A stretch of DNA of 5,413 nt from JABMRP01 sp964444795 (lineage in GTDB: Bacteria; Planctomycetota; Planctomycetia; Pirellulales; Thermoguttaceae), in contig CAYUIQ010000370.1 in the NCBI GenBank assembly GCA_964444795.1, forward strand, positions 1 through 5,413, written 5' to 3'. This document shows positions 1-5,413 of this stretch, piece by piece (the first letter of the stretch is position 1; each line of letters begins with the position of its first letter). Made by a program: the position numbers and the translations under genes. The notes under the pieces are model-generated. The model did no database searches. It saw only the letters and a list, made by a program, of their open reading frames with translations, and was not told the origin of the DNA.

Positions 1-1
1 G

Positions 2-1123
2 CTACACTTCCAACTCGCCCAGCCGAGCCTGCAACTCGGCCTCCATCTGCGCGGCGCAGTCTTGATATCGGTGCAGGGGACCGCCGATCGGGTCGGGGAC
101 GTCGGACCCGTCGCTGCAGAGCAGGTGCGTGCGTTCGGCGGCGCCGGGCCACTCGGCCACGATCGCCTGGCGATGCGAACGGGTCATCGTGTAGATGACG
201 TCGGCATGACGGATCAGCGATTCGGTCAGCGGTTGGGTCTGATGGCTTCGCAGGTCGAGCTTGTGCTGGGCCATGACGTGAACCGACTCCTCGCTGGCCC
301 GGCCGCCCATCATCGCCGCGATACCCGCCGACATGACGATTACGCCGTGGTCTTCCACCTCTTCCGGCGGGCACTTCAGCTTCTCGGCCAGCGCCCTGCG
401 GGCCAGTGCCTCGGCCATGGGACTGCGGCACGTATTGCCCGTGCAGACGAAGAGGACCAGCAGGCTGAGCAGCCGCTGGATGGTTCGCTCGGGCACGACG
501 CCGGTGCGGAGGATCTCATAACCTTCGCCTTGCACCCGAACCACCGACGACGGCTGGCCGAAACGAGCCGGGCCGTCGGCCAAGACCAACCCCACGTCGT
601 CGCCCAGCGCGGAAACCACTTCTTCGGCCGTCAGCGCCTCGGGCTGGCCCGCGCGATTGGCGCTGGTCAACACCAGCGGACCGGCGAGCATGCGCAGCAC
701 TTCGAGGATCACCGGATGCCCCGGCACGCGCAGCCCGATGGTCGTGCTGGGCGAGACGGCCTCCCGTACCAGCGGCGGCAGGCGCTTGACGAGGCTTTCC
801 GGGTGGGAGTTGTCGACCACCAGCGTGACGGGGCCGGGCCAACATCGCCGGGCAAGCCGCTGGGCCAACCGGCTCATGTCGGGAGCATAATCGCGGGCCT
901 CGTCGGCACTCTTGATCGCCAGGGTCAAAGGATGGCCCGTCTGCCGCTGTTTCACTTCCAGCAGCCGGCGGACGGCCTCCTCATCCATCGCACTGGCCGC
1001 CAGACCATAGACCGTTTCGGTGGGGAACGCCACCAACTGGCCTTCGACCAGTCCTTGAACTGCCCGGTGGACGACGTCGCGTGAATCCTCGGCGGCTTGA
1101 ACGTCGATGACCAGCGGCACCAT
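2..1123 (-). CDS. Fusion protein: L-threonylcarbamoyladenylate synthase (YrdC/TsaC domain) + low-molecular-weight phosphatase (YwlE-like)
   Basis: This is a complete 373-residue gene, with ATG at 1123 and TAG at 4-2. Residues about 15-211 form a YrdC/TsaC domain: FPTETVYGLA (33-42), KQRQTGHPL (58-66, the K-x-R...P motif), GLRVPGHP (130-137), TSAN (153-156) and a closing ILRTG (204-208). In this family the domain makes threonylcarbamoyl-AMP from threonine, bicarbonate and ATP for the t6A37 modification of ANN-decoding tRNAs. Residues about 222-373 form a low-molecular-weight phosphatase with the P-loop CTGNTCRS (nucleophile C227, R233) and the general acid D344 in DPIGG. The Sua5 C-terminal domain is absent and the phosphatase occupies its place. 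T231 and the DPxGG motif match Bacillus YwlE, a protein-arginine phosphatase, more closely than classical tyrosine phosphatases. Both active sites look intact, so the protein is probably bifunctional and cytoplasmic, with no signal peptide. No strong Shine-Dalgarno precedes the start, only a purine-rich stretch about 12 bases upstream. Domain identities are very secure; the phosphatase substrate is inference. Confidence 0.95.
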   Translation of the reverse strand: MVPLVIDVQAAEDSRDVVHRAVQGLVEGQLVAFPTETVYGLAASAMDEEAVRRLLEVKQRQTGHPLTLAIKSADEARDYAPDMSRLAQRLARRCWPGPVTLVVDNSHPESLVKRLPPLVREAVSPSTTIGLRVPGHPVILEVLRMLAGPLVLTSANRAGQPEALTAEEVVSALGDDVGLVLADGPARFGQPSSVVRVQGEGYEILRTGVVPERTIQRLLSLLVLFVCTGNTCRSPMAEALARRALAEKLKCPPEEVEDHGVIVMSAGIAAMMGGRASEESVHVMAQHKLDLRSHQTQPLTESLIRHADVIYTMTRSHRQAIVAEWPGAAERTHLLCSDGSDVPDPIGGPLHRYQDCAAQMEAELQARLGELEV

Positions 1124-1207
1124 AAACAGGCCGTGCTTTCTCTTGCCAGGGATCCCACTTTTTCGAGAGCGACTTCTCCGTCGACGTCCCGATAGACCTA
1201 ATGACTT

Positions 1208-1237
1208 ACTATATCAGGTCTTACGCTCGATCGTCAA
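1208..1237 (-). promoter_or_regulatory. Sigma70-like promoter for the YrdC-phosphatase gene
   Basis: Read on the minus strand, TTGACG (1237-1232, five of six matches to TTGACA) is followed after 18 bases by TATAGT (1213-1208, five of six matches to TATAAT). Transcription would start near 1201, giving a leader of about 78 bases before the ATG at 1123. The site lies in the most AT-rich part of the intergenic region and points at the gene that needs a promoter. It was found by eye only and has no experimental support. Confidence 0.55.
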
Positions 1238-1262
1238 GCCCCCTCGTTATTACCCCCCCGGC

Positions 1263-1280
1263 CACCCGATGCCCCGGGTG
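1263..1280. repeat. Short inverted repeat, possible operator or leader hairpin
   Basis: CACCCG (1263-1268) and CGGGTG (1275-1280) are perfect reverse complements separated by six bases. The repeat lies about 70 bases upstream of the NHL lipoprotein start. It could be an operator half-site pair or an RNA hairpin in the leader. Short GC-rich inverted repeats like this also arise by chance in DNA of this composition, and no run of T follows, so it is not a terminator. Confidence 0.25.
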
Positions 1281-1348
1281 TGCTACCGCTGGTAAGATAC
1301 GCGAGAAACGGGTACGCTCAACGAGACCCGATTTCCCGAGACCTCGCG

Positions 1349-2278
1349 ATGAAAATGTTCGTTCTGACTCACCGGACTTACCTCTTCCTGGCGGTCGCGG
1401 TTGCGACGGTCGGATGTGGGGGACCGTCGGATTCGATCGGACGATTCGACACCCTCTGGGGACGGCGGGGGATCTCCGAAGGACGTTTGCAGAAGCCTCG
1501 CGCCATGGCCATCGACGCCGAGGATCGGATCTACATCGTCGACATGACCGCGCGAATCCAGGTCTTCGACACCGACGGCCGCTTTCTCCACGGCTGGCGG
1601 ACGCCGGATCACGAGAACGGCAAACCGACCGGCCTCTCGATCGGGATCGACGGCAATGTCCTGGTGGCCGACACGCATTACTATCAGTTGCTGGTGTATT
1701 CGCCTGAGGGAGAGCTCCTTCGAACCATCGGCGGCACACCCGGCGAGTTACCCGGCCAGTTCGGCCTGGTGACCGACGCCGTGCAAGATTCCCAAGGCAA
1801 CTACTACATTGCCGAATACGGCGAATACGATCGGATCCAGAAATTCTCACCCCGGGGCGATTTCCTCCTTCAATGGGGCGGCCACGGTTCGGAGCCGGGG
1901 CAATTCATCCGCCCGCAAAACCTGGCCATCGACTCCGACGATCACGTTTGGGTCGCCGACGCCTGCAACCATCGTATCCAAATCTTCGATTCCGAGGGAA
2001 AACTGCTCGACTATTGGGGAACCGAGGGCAGCGAACCCGGCCAACTGTATTATCCGTACGATCTGGTCTTCGGCGAGGACGACGCGTTGTATCTTTGCGA
2101 ATATGGCAACCACCGCGTGCAGAAGTTTACCCGGCAGGGCGTGCCGCTGGGGATCTGGGGAACCCACGGCCGCGGGGAAGGCCAGATGCACAACCCCTGG
2201 GCGCTGGTCCGCGACACCCGGGGAAGAATCCACGTACTCGATACGAACAACCACCGCGTACAGCGGGTGAAAATGTAA
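1349..2278 (+). CDS. Exported NHL-repeat beta-propeller, probable lipoprotein
   Basis: The 309-residue product begins with a signal peptide: basic residues early (K2, R9), a hydrophobic core (about 11-21) and VGC with Cys at 23. This looks like a lipoprotein signal, although Thr at -3 departs from the usual Leu/Val/Ile. From about residue 47 to the end come six NHL repeats, each with a pattern such as P-x-x-(L/M)-A-(I/V)-D, a (W/Y)-V-A-D-like strand and N-H-R-(I/V)-Q-x-F. They begin near residues 47, 92, 137, 186, 233 and 280, enough for a six-bladed propeller. NHL propellers usually bind proteins or other ligands; a few related ones are enzymes. No catalytic site is recognised here. The ATG at 1349 is chosen because it puts the signal peptide at the N-terminus; a GTG at 1280 would add 23 polar residues before it. 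No clear Shine-Dalgarno is present. The gene is followed after 16 bases by the VWA gene, suggesting co-transcription. The fold is certain; the role is unknown. Confidence 0.92.
   Translation: MKMFVLTHRTYLFLAVAVATVGCGGPSDSIGRFDTLWGRRGISEGRLQKPRAMAIDAEDRIYIVDMTARIQVFDTDGRFLHGWRTPDHENGKPTGLSIGIDGNVLVADTHYYQLLVYSPEGELLRTIGGTPGELPGQFGLVTDAVQDSQGNYYIAEYGEYDRIQKFSPRGDFLLQWGGHGSEPGQFIRPQNLAIDSDDHVWVADACNHRIQIFDSEGKLLDYWGTEGSEPGQLYYPYDLVFGEDDALYLCEYGNHRVQKFTRQGVPLGIWGTHGRGEGQMHNPWALVRDTRGRIHVLDTNNHRVQRVKM
1487..2269 (+). repeat. Six tandem NHL repeats within the lipoprotein gene
   Basis: These are protein-level tandem repeats. The last four blades keep an exact 47-residue (141-base) period: the Arg of R-(I/V)-Q falls at residues 162, 209, 256 and 303. 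The Trp of the inter-blade W-G-x-x-G-x-x-x-G-Q motif falls at 176, 223 and 270. The first two blades are more divergent, with spacings of about 44 and 49 residues, and blade 2 lacks the R-(I/V)-Q motif, having YQLLVYS instead. DNA identity between repeats is limited, so this is not a recent DNA duplication. Confidence 0.85.
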
Positions 2279-2294
2279 CGGCTTCGATACACCC

Positions 2295-5200
2295 ATGTTC
2301 GACTACCACATCGCATTCGACTCGCCCGGCTACCTGGCGCTCCTGGCATTGCTGCCGGTGCTCTGGTGGTGGGGGTATCTTACATGCTCCGCACTGGGAC
2401 GCAGCCGGGCCATCGCGGCCATCGTTTTGCGTACCGTCGTCTGGGTGCTGTTCGTGGCGGCCGTGGCCGATACCCAGATCGTGCGTCGTAGCGACCGCGT
2501 TACGGTGATCTACCTGCTCGACCAGTCGCTGAGCATCCCGCCGGAACATCGCCAGTCGATGATCCGATACGTCAATCGGGCGATCCTCCGCCATCGCCGG
2601 GACAAGGACCGGGTGGGAGTGATCGTTTTCGGACGCGACGCGGCATTTGAGGTGCCGCCCTACGACGACGACGTGCAAATGTTACCCCGGGTCGAAAGCG
2701 AATTGGATCGGGGGCACACGGACCTGGCCCGGGCCATGCGGCTGGCCCAGGCTTCCTTTCCCGAGGACGCCGCCAAGAGAATCGTCATCGTCAGCGACGG
2801 AAACGAGAACCTCGGCGACGCCGTGGACCAGGGGCTGGGGATCGCCGCCGCGGGGATCGGCATCGACGTCGTGGCCGTTCGCCGTCAGAGCCGCGCCGAG
2901 GTGACCGTCGAGCGCGTGGCCCTGCCGACCGACGTTCGCAAGAACGAACCGTTCGACTTGAGGGTCGTGGTCAGTAACACGGCCGTGGCCACGGCCAACG
3001 ACCCGGGTAACGTGCCGGGAACGCTGAAGATTACTCAGAGGACCCGCGACAGGGAGATTCTGATCAGTGAGGAGGAAGTGGACCTGCCGCCCGGCAAAAG
3101 CGTGTTTGCGCCCCACCGGTTGCAGATTACGGGCAGCGGGTTGCACGAATACACCGCCGAATTTTCTCCCCTCCGGACCGAAGACGACGCCACGCCGCAA
3201 AACAACCAAGCGCAGGCCGTGACCTATATCCGCGGCTCCGGACAAGTGCTCCTGATCCACGACGGGGAAGAGACCTCGGCGGCGTTCTACAAGGGCTTCG
3301 CCGGGATGCTCGAAGAGCTCGAAGTGACCTGCCGGTCGAGCGATCCGGCCGAACTGTTCACGCGCGTACAGGACTTGATGCCCTACGATGCCGTGGTGCT
3401 GGCCAACGTGCCACGCGAGGATTTTACCGACCGGCAAATCGACATCCTCGTGCGCTATACCCAGCAGATGGGCGGCGGCCTGATTATGCTCGGCGGGCCG
3501 AGTAGCTTCGGCGCCGGCGGGTGGGCCAATACCGAGCTGGAAAAGGCGATGCCCGTCGATTTCCAGATCCAGAACACCCGAATCGTTCCCGTCGGCGCGC
3601 TGGTCATGCTGATGCACGCCAGCGAGATCGACCGCGGCAACCACTGGCAGAAGGTCATCGCCCGCGAAGCGCTCAAGGCCCTGGGACCGCGCGACTATTG
3701 CGGCGTGGTACATTGGAACGGCACGGAGCAGTGGCTCTGGGACCCCGGCTTGCGTACGGTGGGCGAGGACCGGAACCAGATGCTGGGGCGCATCGACCGC
3801 ATGACCCCCGGCGACATGCCCGAGTTCGACCCGGCGATGCGCATGGCCGAGCAGGGATTCCGCACCGTGCCGGACGCCTCGGTCAAACACATGATCGTGA
3901 TCAGCGACGGCGACCCCGCGCGTCCCAGTCAGGCGGCGATCCAAGCGCTGAAGAACCTGAACGTGACGGTCTCGACGGTGGCCGTGGGCGCGCACGGTTC
4001 GATCGAGCGGAACGTGCTCTACAATCTGGCGAACGATACCGGCGGCACGTACTACCCGGTCCGCGATCCCAAGACCCTGCCGAAGATCTTCCAGCGGGAG
4101 GCCCGCAAGGTGGCCCAGCCGCTGGTCTACGAGCCGGGCGTCGAGTTCTCGCCCCGGCGGACCGACTTTCACGATGAAATGACCAGCGGCATCGAACGGA
4201 CGCTGCCGGGGATCCGAGGCTTTGTTCTGACCAGGCGAAAGGAGAATACGCTGGTCGAGACGGCGCTGGTGTCACCCCGTCCGGCCAACGAACGAAACAA
4301 CACGATCCTGGCCGGGTGGCGTTTCGGGCTGGGTCGATCGGTTGCCCTGACGACCGACACGGGTCAACTTTGGGCGGCGACATGGCCCGGCTGGTCCAAC
4401 TACGCCAAGTTGTTCGACCAGACCGTTCGTTGGGCGATGCGGCCGCCGGGAGATCCGGACAACTTCACCGTGGCCACCGACGTGGCCGACGGCCGGGCTC
4501 GCGTGATCGTCACCGCCCTGGATAAGAACAGCGATTTCCTCAACTTTCGCGAGATGACGGCCCGGGTGGTCGGCCCCGATTTGAAGCCGTTTCCTCTGTC
4601 GATGCGGCAAACGGCACCGGGCCGCTATGAGGGCGACTTTTCCGCGCTGGCCGCGGGCAGCTTTTTCGTCACCATCGATTCGGGTACGGATGTTTCCGCC
4701 GAAGAAGGCGACGCCAAGACGGAGCGAACGCTCATCCACACCGGAATCAGCGTGCCCTACAGCAACGAGTTCCGCGATCGGGAGACGAACATGCCCCTGC
4801 TCACGGCGCTTCACCAAATGGAACCCGAAGGTGCCGCCATGCCGGGCCTGCTGGTGGATCCGCCGGAAGATCTCCCGTGGATCGAGTCGGTGCTGGAGGC
4901 CGACATTTTCCGCCACACGCTACCCGAGGTGACCAGCAGTCGCGACGCCTGGCACCTGATGGTCTTGTGGGGCGGTTGTCTATTTTTCTTCGACGTGCTC
5001 GTTCGCCGCGTCGCGATCGGCTTTGCCTGGGCGGGACCGCTGATGACGCGCCTCGGCGATTTCGTGCTCCGGCGTCAGCCGGCGCCCGTGCCGGCCGAAC
5101 ATATTCAGCGATTGCGCGCCCGAAAAGAGGAGCTTGAAGAGCAACGCCAGCATCGTCAGGCCGGCGCGCGTTTCGATCTCTCGGACGATTTGGAAGGGGA

Positions 5201-5357
5201 CCTGTCCGCCTTGGAGGAAATCGACGCCACCGAAACCCCGCGTGCCGACACGGCGAAGCCAACCCCCACCCTAACGCCCGAGGAAGAAGAGGAAACCTAC
5301 ACGGCCCGCCTGCTGCGAGCAAAGAAGGACACCTGGAAACATCGCGGAAAGGATTAG
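2295..5357 (+). CDS. Large membrane protein with two VWA domains and a glutamine amidotransferase-like domain
   Basis: The 1020-residue product has membrane segments at about 13-30 and 39-58. VWA1 (about 70-195) has a complete metal-binding MIDAS: DQSLS (D76, S78, S80), T142 and SDGN (D168). A beta-sandwich-like region spans about 200-312. Residues about 315-425 resemble the class I amidotransferase-like fold (GGGLIMLGGPSSFGAGGW, 393-410). VWA2 (about 434-605) includes VISDGD (535-540) and TVAVG (561-565). A segment around 670-716 (LAGWRFGLGRSVALTTDTG) appears to complete the amidotransferase-like fold, followed by another beta-sandwich (about 722-815). The third membrane segment is about 886-909, then a coiled-coil-prone stretch (about 934-955) and an acidic then basic tail. 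Arg residues at 36 and 38 and after segment 3 place residues 60-885 outside and the tail in the cytoplasm. The family is common in planctomycetes, often annotated only as VWA protein or glutamine amidotransferase, and its function is unknown. No amidotransferase catalytic Cys is seen, so adhesion or scaffolding is more likely than catalysis. The start follows the propeller stop by 16 bases, with no Shine-Dalgarno. Confidence 0.93.
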   Translation: MFDYHIAFDSPGYLALLALLPVLWWWGYLTCSALGRSRAIAAIVLRTVVWVLFVAAVADTQIVRRSDRVTVIYLLDQSLSIPPEHRQSMIRYVNRAILRHRRDKDRVGVIVFGRDAAFEVPPYDDDVQMLPRVESELDRGHTDLARAMRLAQASFPEDAAKRIVIVSDGNENLGDAVDQGLGIAAAGIGIDVVAVRRQSRAEVTVERVALPTDVRKNEPFDLRVVVSNTAVATANDPGNVPGTLKITQRTRDREILISEEEVDLPPGKSVFAPHRLQITGSGLHEYTAEFSPLRTEDDATPQNNQAQAVTYIRGSGQVLLIHDGEETSAAFYKGFAGMLEELEVTCRSSDPAELFTRVQDLMPYDAVVLANVPREDFTDRQIDILVRYTQQMGGGLIMLGGPSSFGAGGWANTELEKAMPVDFQIQNTRIVPVGALVMLMHASEIDRGNHWQKVIAREALKALGPRDYCGVVHWNGTEQWLWDPGLRTVGEDRNQMLGRIDRMTPGDMPEFDPAMRMAEQGFRTVPDASVKHMIVISDGDPARPSQAAIQALKNLNVTVSTVAVGAHGSIERNVLYNLANDTGGTYYPVRDPKTLPKIFQREARKVAQPLVYEPGVEFSPRRTDFHDEMTSGIERTLPGIRGFVLTRRKENTLVETALVSPRPANERNNTILAGWRFGLGRSVALTTDTGQLWAATWPGWSNYAKLFDQTVRWAMRPPGDPDNFTVATDVADGRARVIVTALDKNSDFLNFREMTARVVGPDLKPFPLSMRQTAPGRYEGDFSALAAGSFFVTIDSGTDVSAEEGDAKTERTLIHTGISVPYSNEFRDRETNMPLLTALHQMEPEGAAMPGLLVDPPEDLPWIESVLEADIFRHTLPEVTSSRDAWHLMVLWGGCLFFFDVLVRRVAIGFAWAGPLMTRLGDFVLRRQPAPVPAEHIQRLRARKEELEEQRQHRQAGARFDLSDDLEGDLSALEEIDATETPRADTAKPTPTLTPEEEEETYTARLLRAKKDTWKHRGKD

Positions 5358-5377
5358 CTTTGTCGGAGAGGAAATCC

Positions 5378-5382
5378 GGAGG
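5378..5382 (+). promoter_or_regulatory. Strong ribosome binding site (GGAGG)
   Basis: GGAGG lies nine bases before the ATG at 5392. It is the only consensus Shine-Dalgarno sequence next to a gene start in this window, and it is the main evidence that a new gene begins at 5392. Confidence 0.75.
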
Positions 5383-5391
5383 AATTGTACG

Positions 5392-5413
5392 ATGGCCCTC
5401 CGAGGCCGTCGAG
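5392..5413 (+). CDS. Start of a downstream gene, cut by the window edge
   Basis: Seven codons are visible (ATG GCC CTC CGA GGC CGT CGA), giving M-A-L-R-G-R-R, after which the window ends. The gene begins 34 bases after the VWA gene stop, on the same strand, with no terminator-like hairpin between them, so it is probably the third gene of the operon. The start is supported by the well-placed GGAGG. Nothing can be said about its product beyond a basic N-terminus. Confidence 0.6.

Larger units (their letters stand above)
1124..1348. other. Divergent intergenic region
   Basis: This is the only sizeable non-coding stretch in the window. It separates the leftward YrdC-phosphatase gene from the rightward NHL-VWA operon, so it should hold promoters for both. 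The leftward promoter is recognisable at 1208-1237. For the rightward operon I see only a weak -10-like TAAGAT at 1293-1298 with no matching -35, so its promoter may use another sigma factor or an activator. The region also contains inverted repeats (1263-1280 and 1300-1348). I see no small gene or RNA gene in it. Confidence 0.7.

Noticed and set aside
62..1084. Long plus-strand open frame (340 codons) opposite the YrdC-phosphatase gene
   Set aside because: It lies antisense to a gene with unmistakable catalytic motifs, has a His/Gln/Arg-rich composition and no recognisable domain. Such frames are common opposite GC-rich genes.
1149..1156. GGGATCCC perfect palindrome in the leader of the leftward gene
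   Set aside because: It is eight bases long without extension on either side, compatible with chance, and has no second copy to suggest an operator.
1293..1298. TAAGAT as a -10 box for the rightward operon
   Set aside because: It matches only four of six positions and no -35-like hexamer lies 16 to 18 bases upstream, so it is not listed as a promoter.
1280..1348. Upstream GTG start adding 23 residues to the NHL lipoprotein
   Set aside because: It would place a polar, Arg-rich extension ahead of a good signal peptide and has no better ribosome binding site than the ATG at 1349.
2682..4172. Long minus-strand open frame (496 codons) opposite the VWA gene
   Set aside because: It is a mirror of the strongly supported VWA/amidotransferase-like frame, rich in His, Arg, Gly and Val, with no domain signal and no promoter or ribosome binding site.
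5358..5391. Possible terminator between the VWA gene and the next gene
   Set aside because: No stable hairpin or T-run is present. The stretch instead carries a ribosome binding site, which favours continued transcription.

Overview
The window is GC-rich, densely coding bacterial DNA with three complete genes and the first codons of a fourth. The gene types point to a planctomycete, probably a Pirellulales-like lineage: a threonylcarbamoyl-AMP synthase fused to a low-molecular-weight phosphatase, an NHL-propeller lipoprotein, and a roughly 1000-residue membrane protein with VWA and amidotransferase-like domains, largely without Shine-Dalgarno sequences. This assignment rests on recalled family distribution, not on a search. 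No mobile element, CRISPR array, tRNA or rRNA is visible.

Layout. Positions 2-1123 on the minus strand hold a complete two-domain enzyme: an N-terminal YrdC/TsaC domain (tRNA t6A biosynthesis) joined by about ten residues to a C-terminal low-molecular-weight phosphatase domain. The phosphatase loop closely resembles that of YwlE, the Bacillus protein-arginine phosphatase. A 225-base divergent intergenic region (1124-1348) follows, with a good sigma70-like promoter firing leftward into this gene and some inverted repeats on the rightward side. On the plus strand, 1349-2278 encodes an exported, probably lipid-anchored six-bladed NHL propeller. After 16 bases, 2295-5357 encodes a 1020-residue membrane protein with two N-terminal membrane segments, a VWA domain with an intact metal site, a beta-sandwich, a class I amidotransferase-like domain without its catalytic cysteine, a second VWA domain with a degenerate metal site, another beta-sandwich, a third membrane segment and a charged cytoplasmic tail. 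A strong ribosome binding site and the start of another plus-strand gene (5392 onward) close the window.

How they may work together. The two complete plus-strand genes, and probably the third, look like one operon. Predicted topology puts both the propeller and the large VWA/amidotransferase-like region outside the cytoplasmic membrane. Both domain types usually mediate protein binding, so a surface or periplasmic assembly is a reasonable inference; its function is unknown. The leftward enzyme is divergently transcribed and has no evident functional link to that module.
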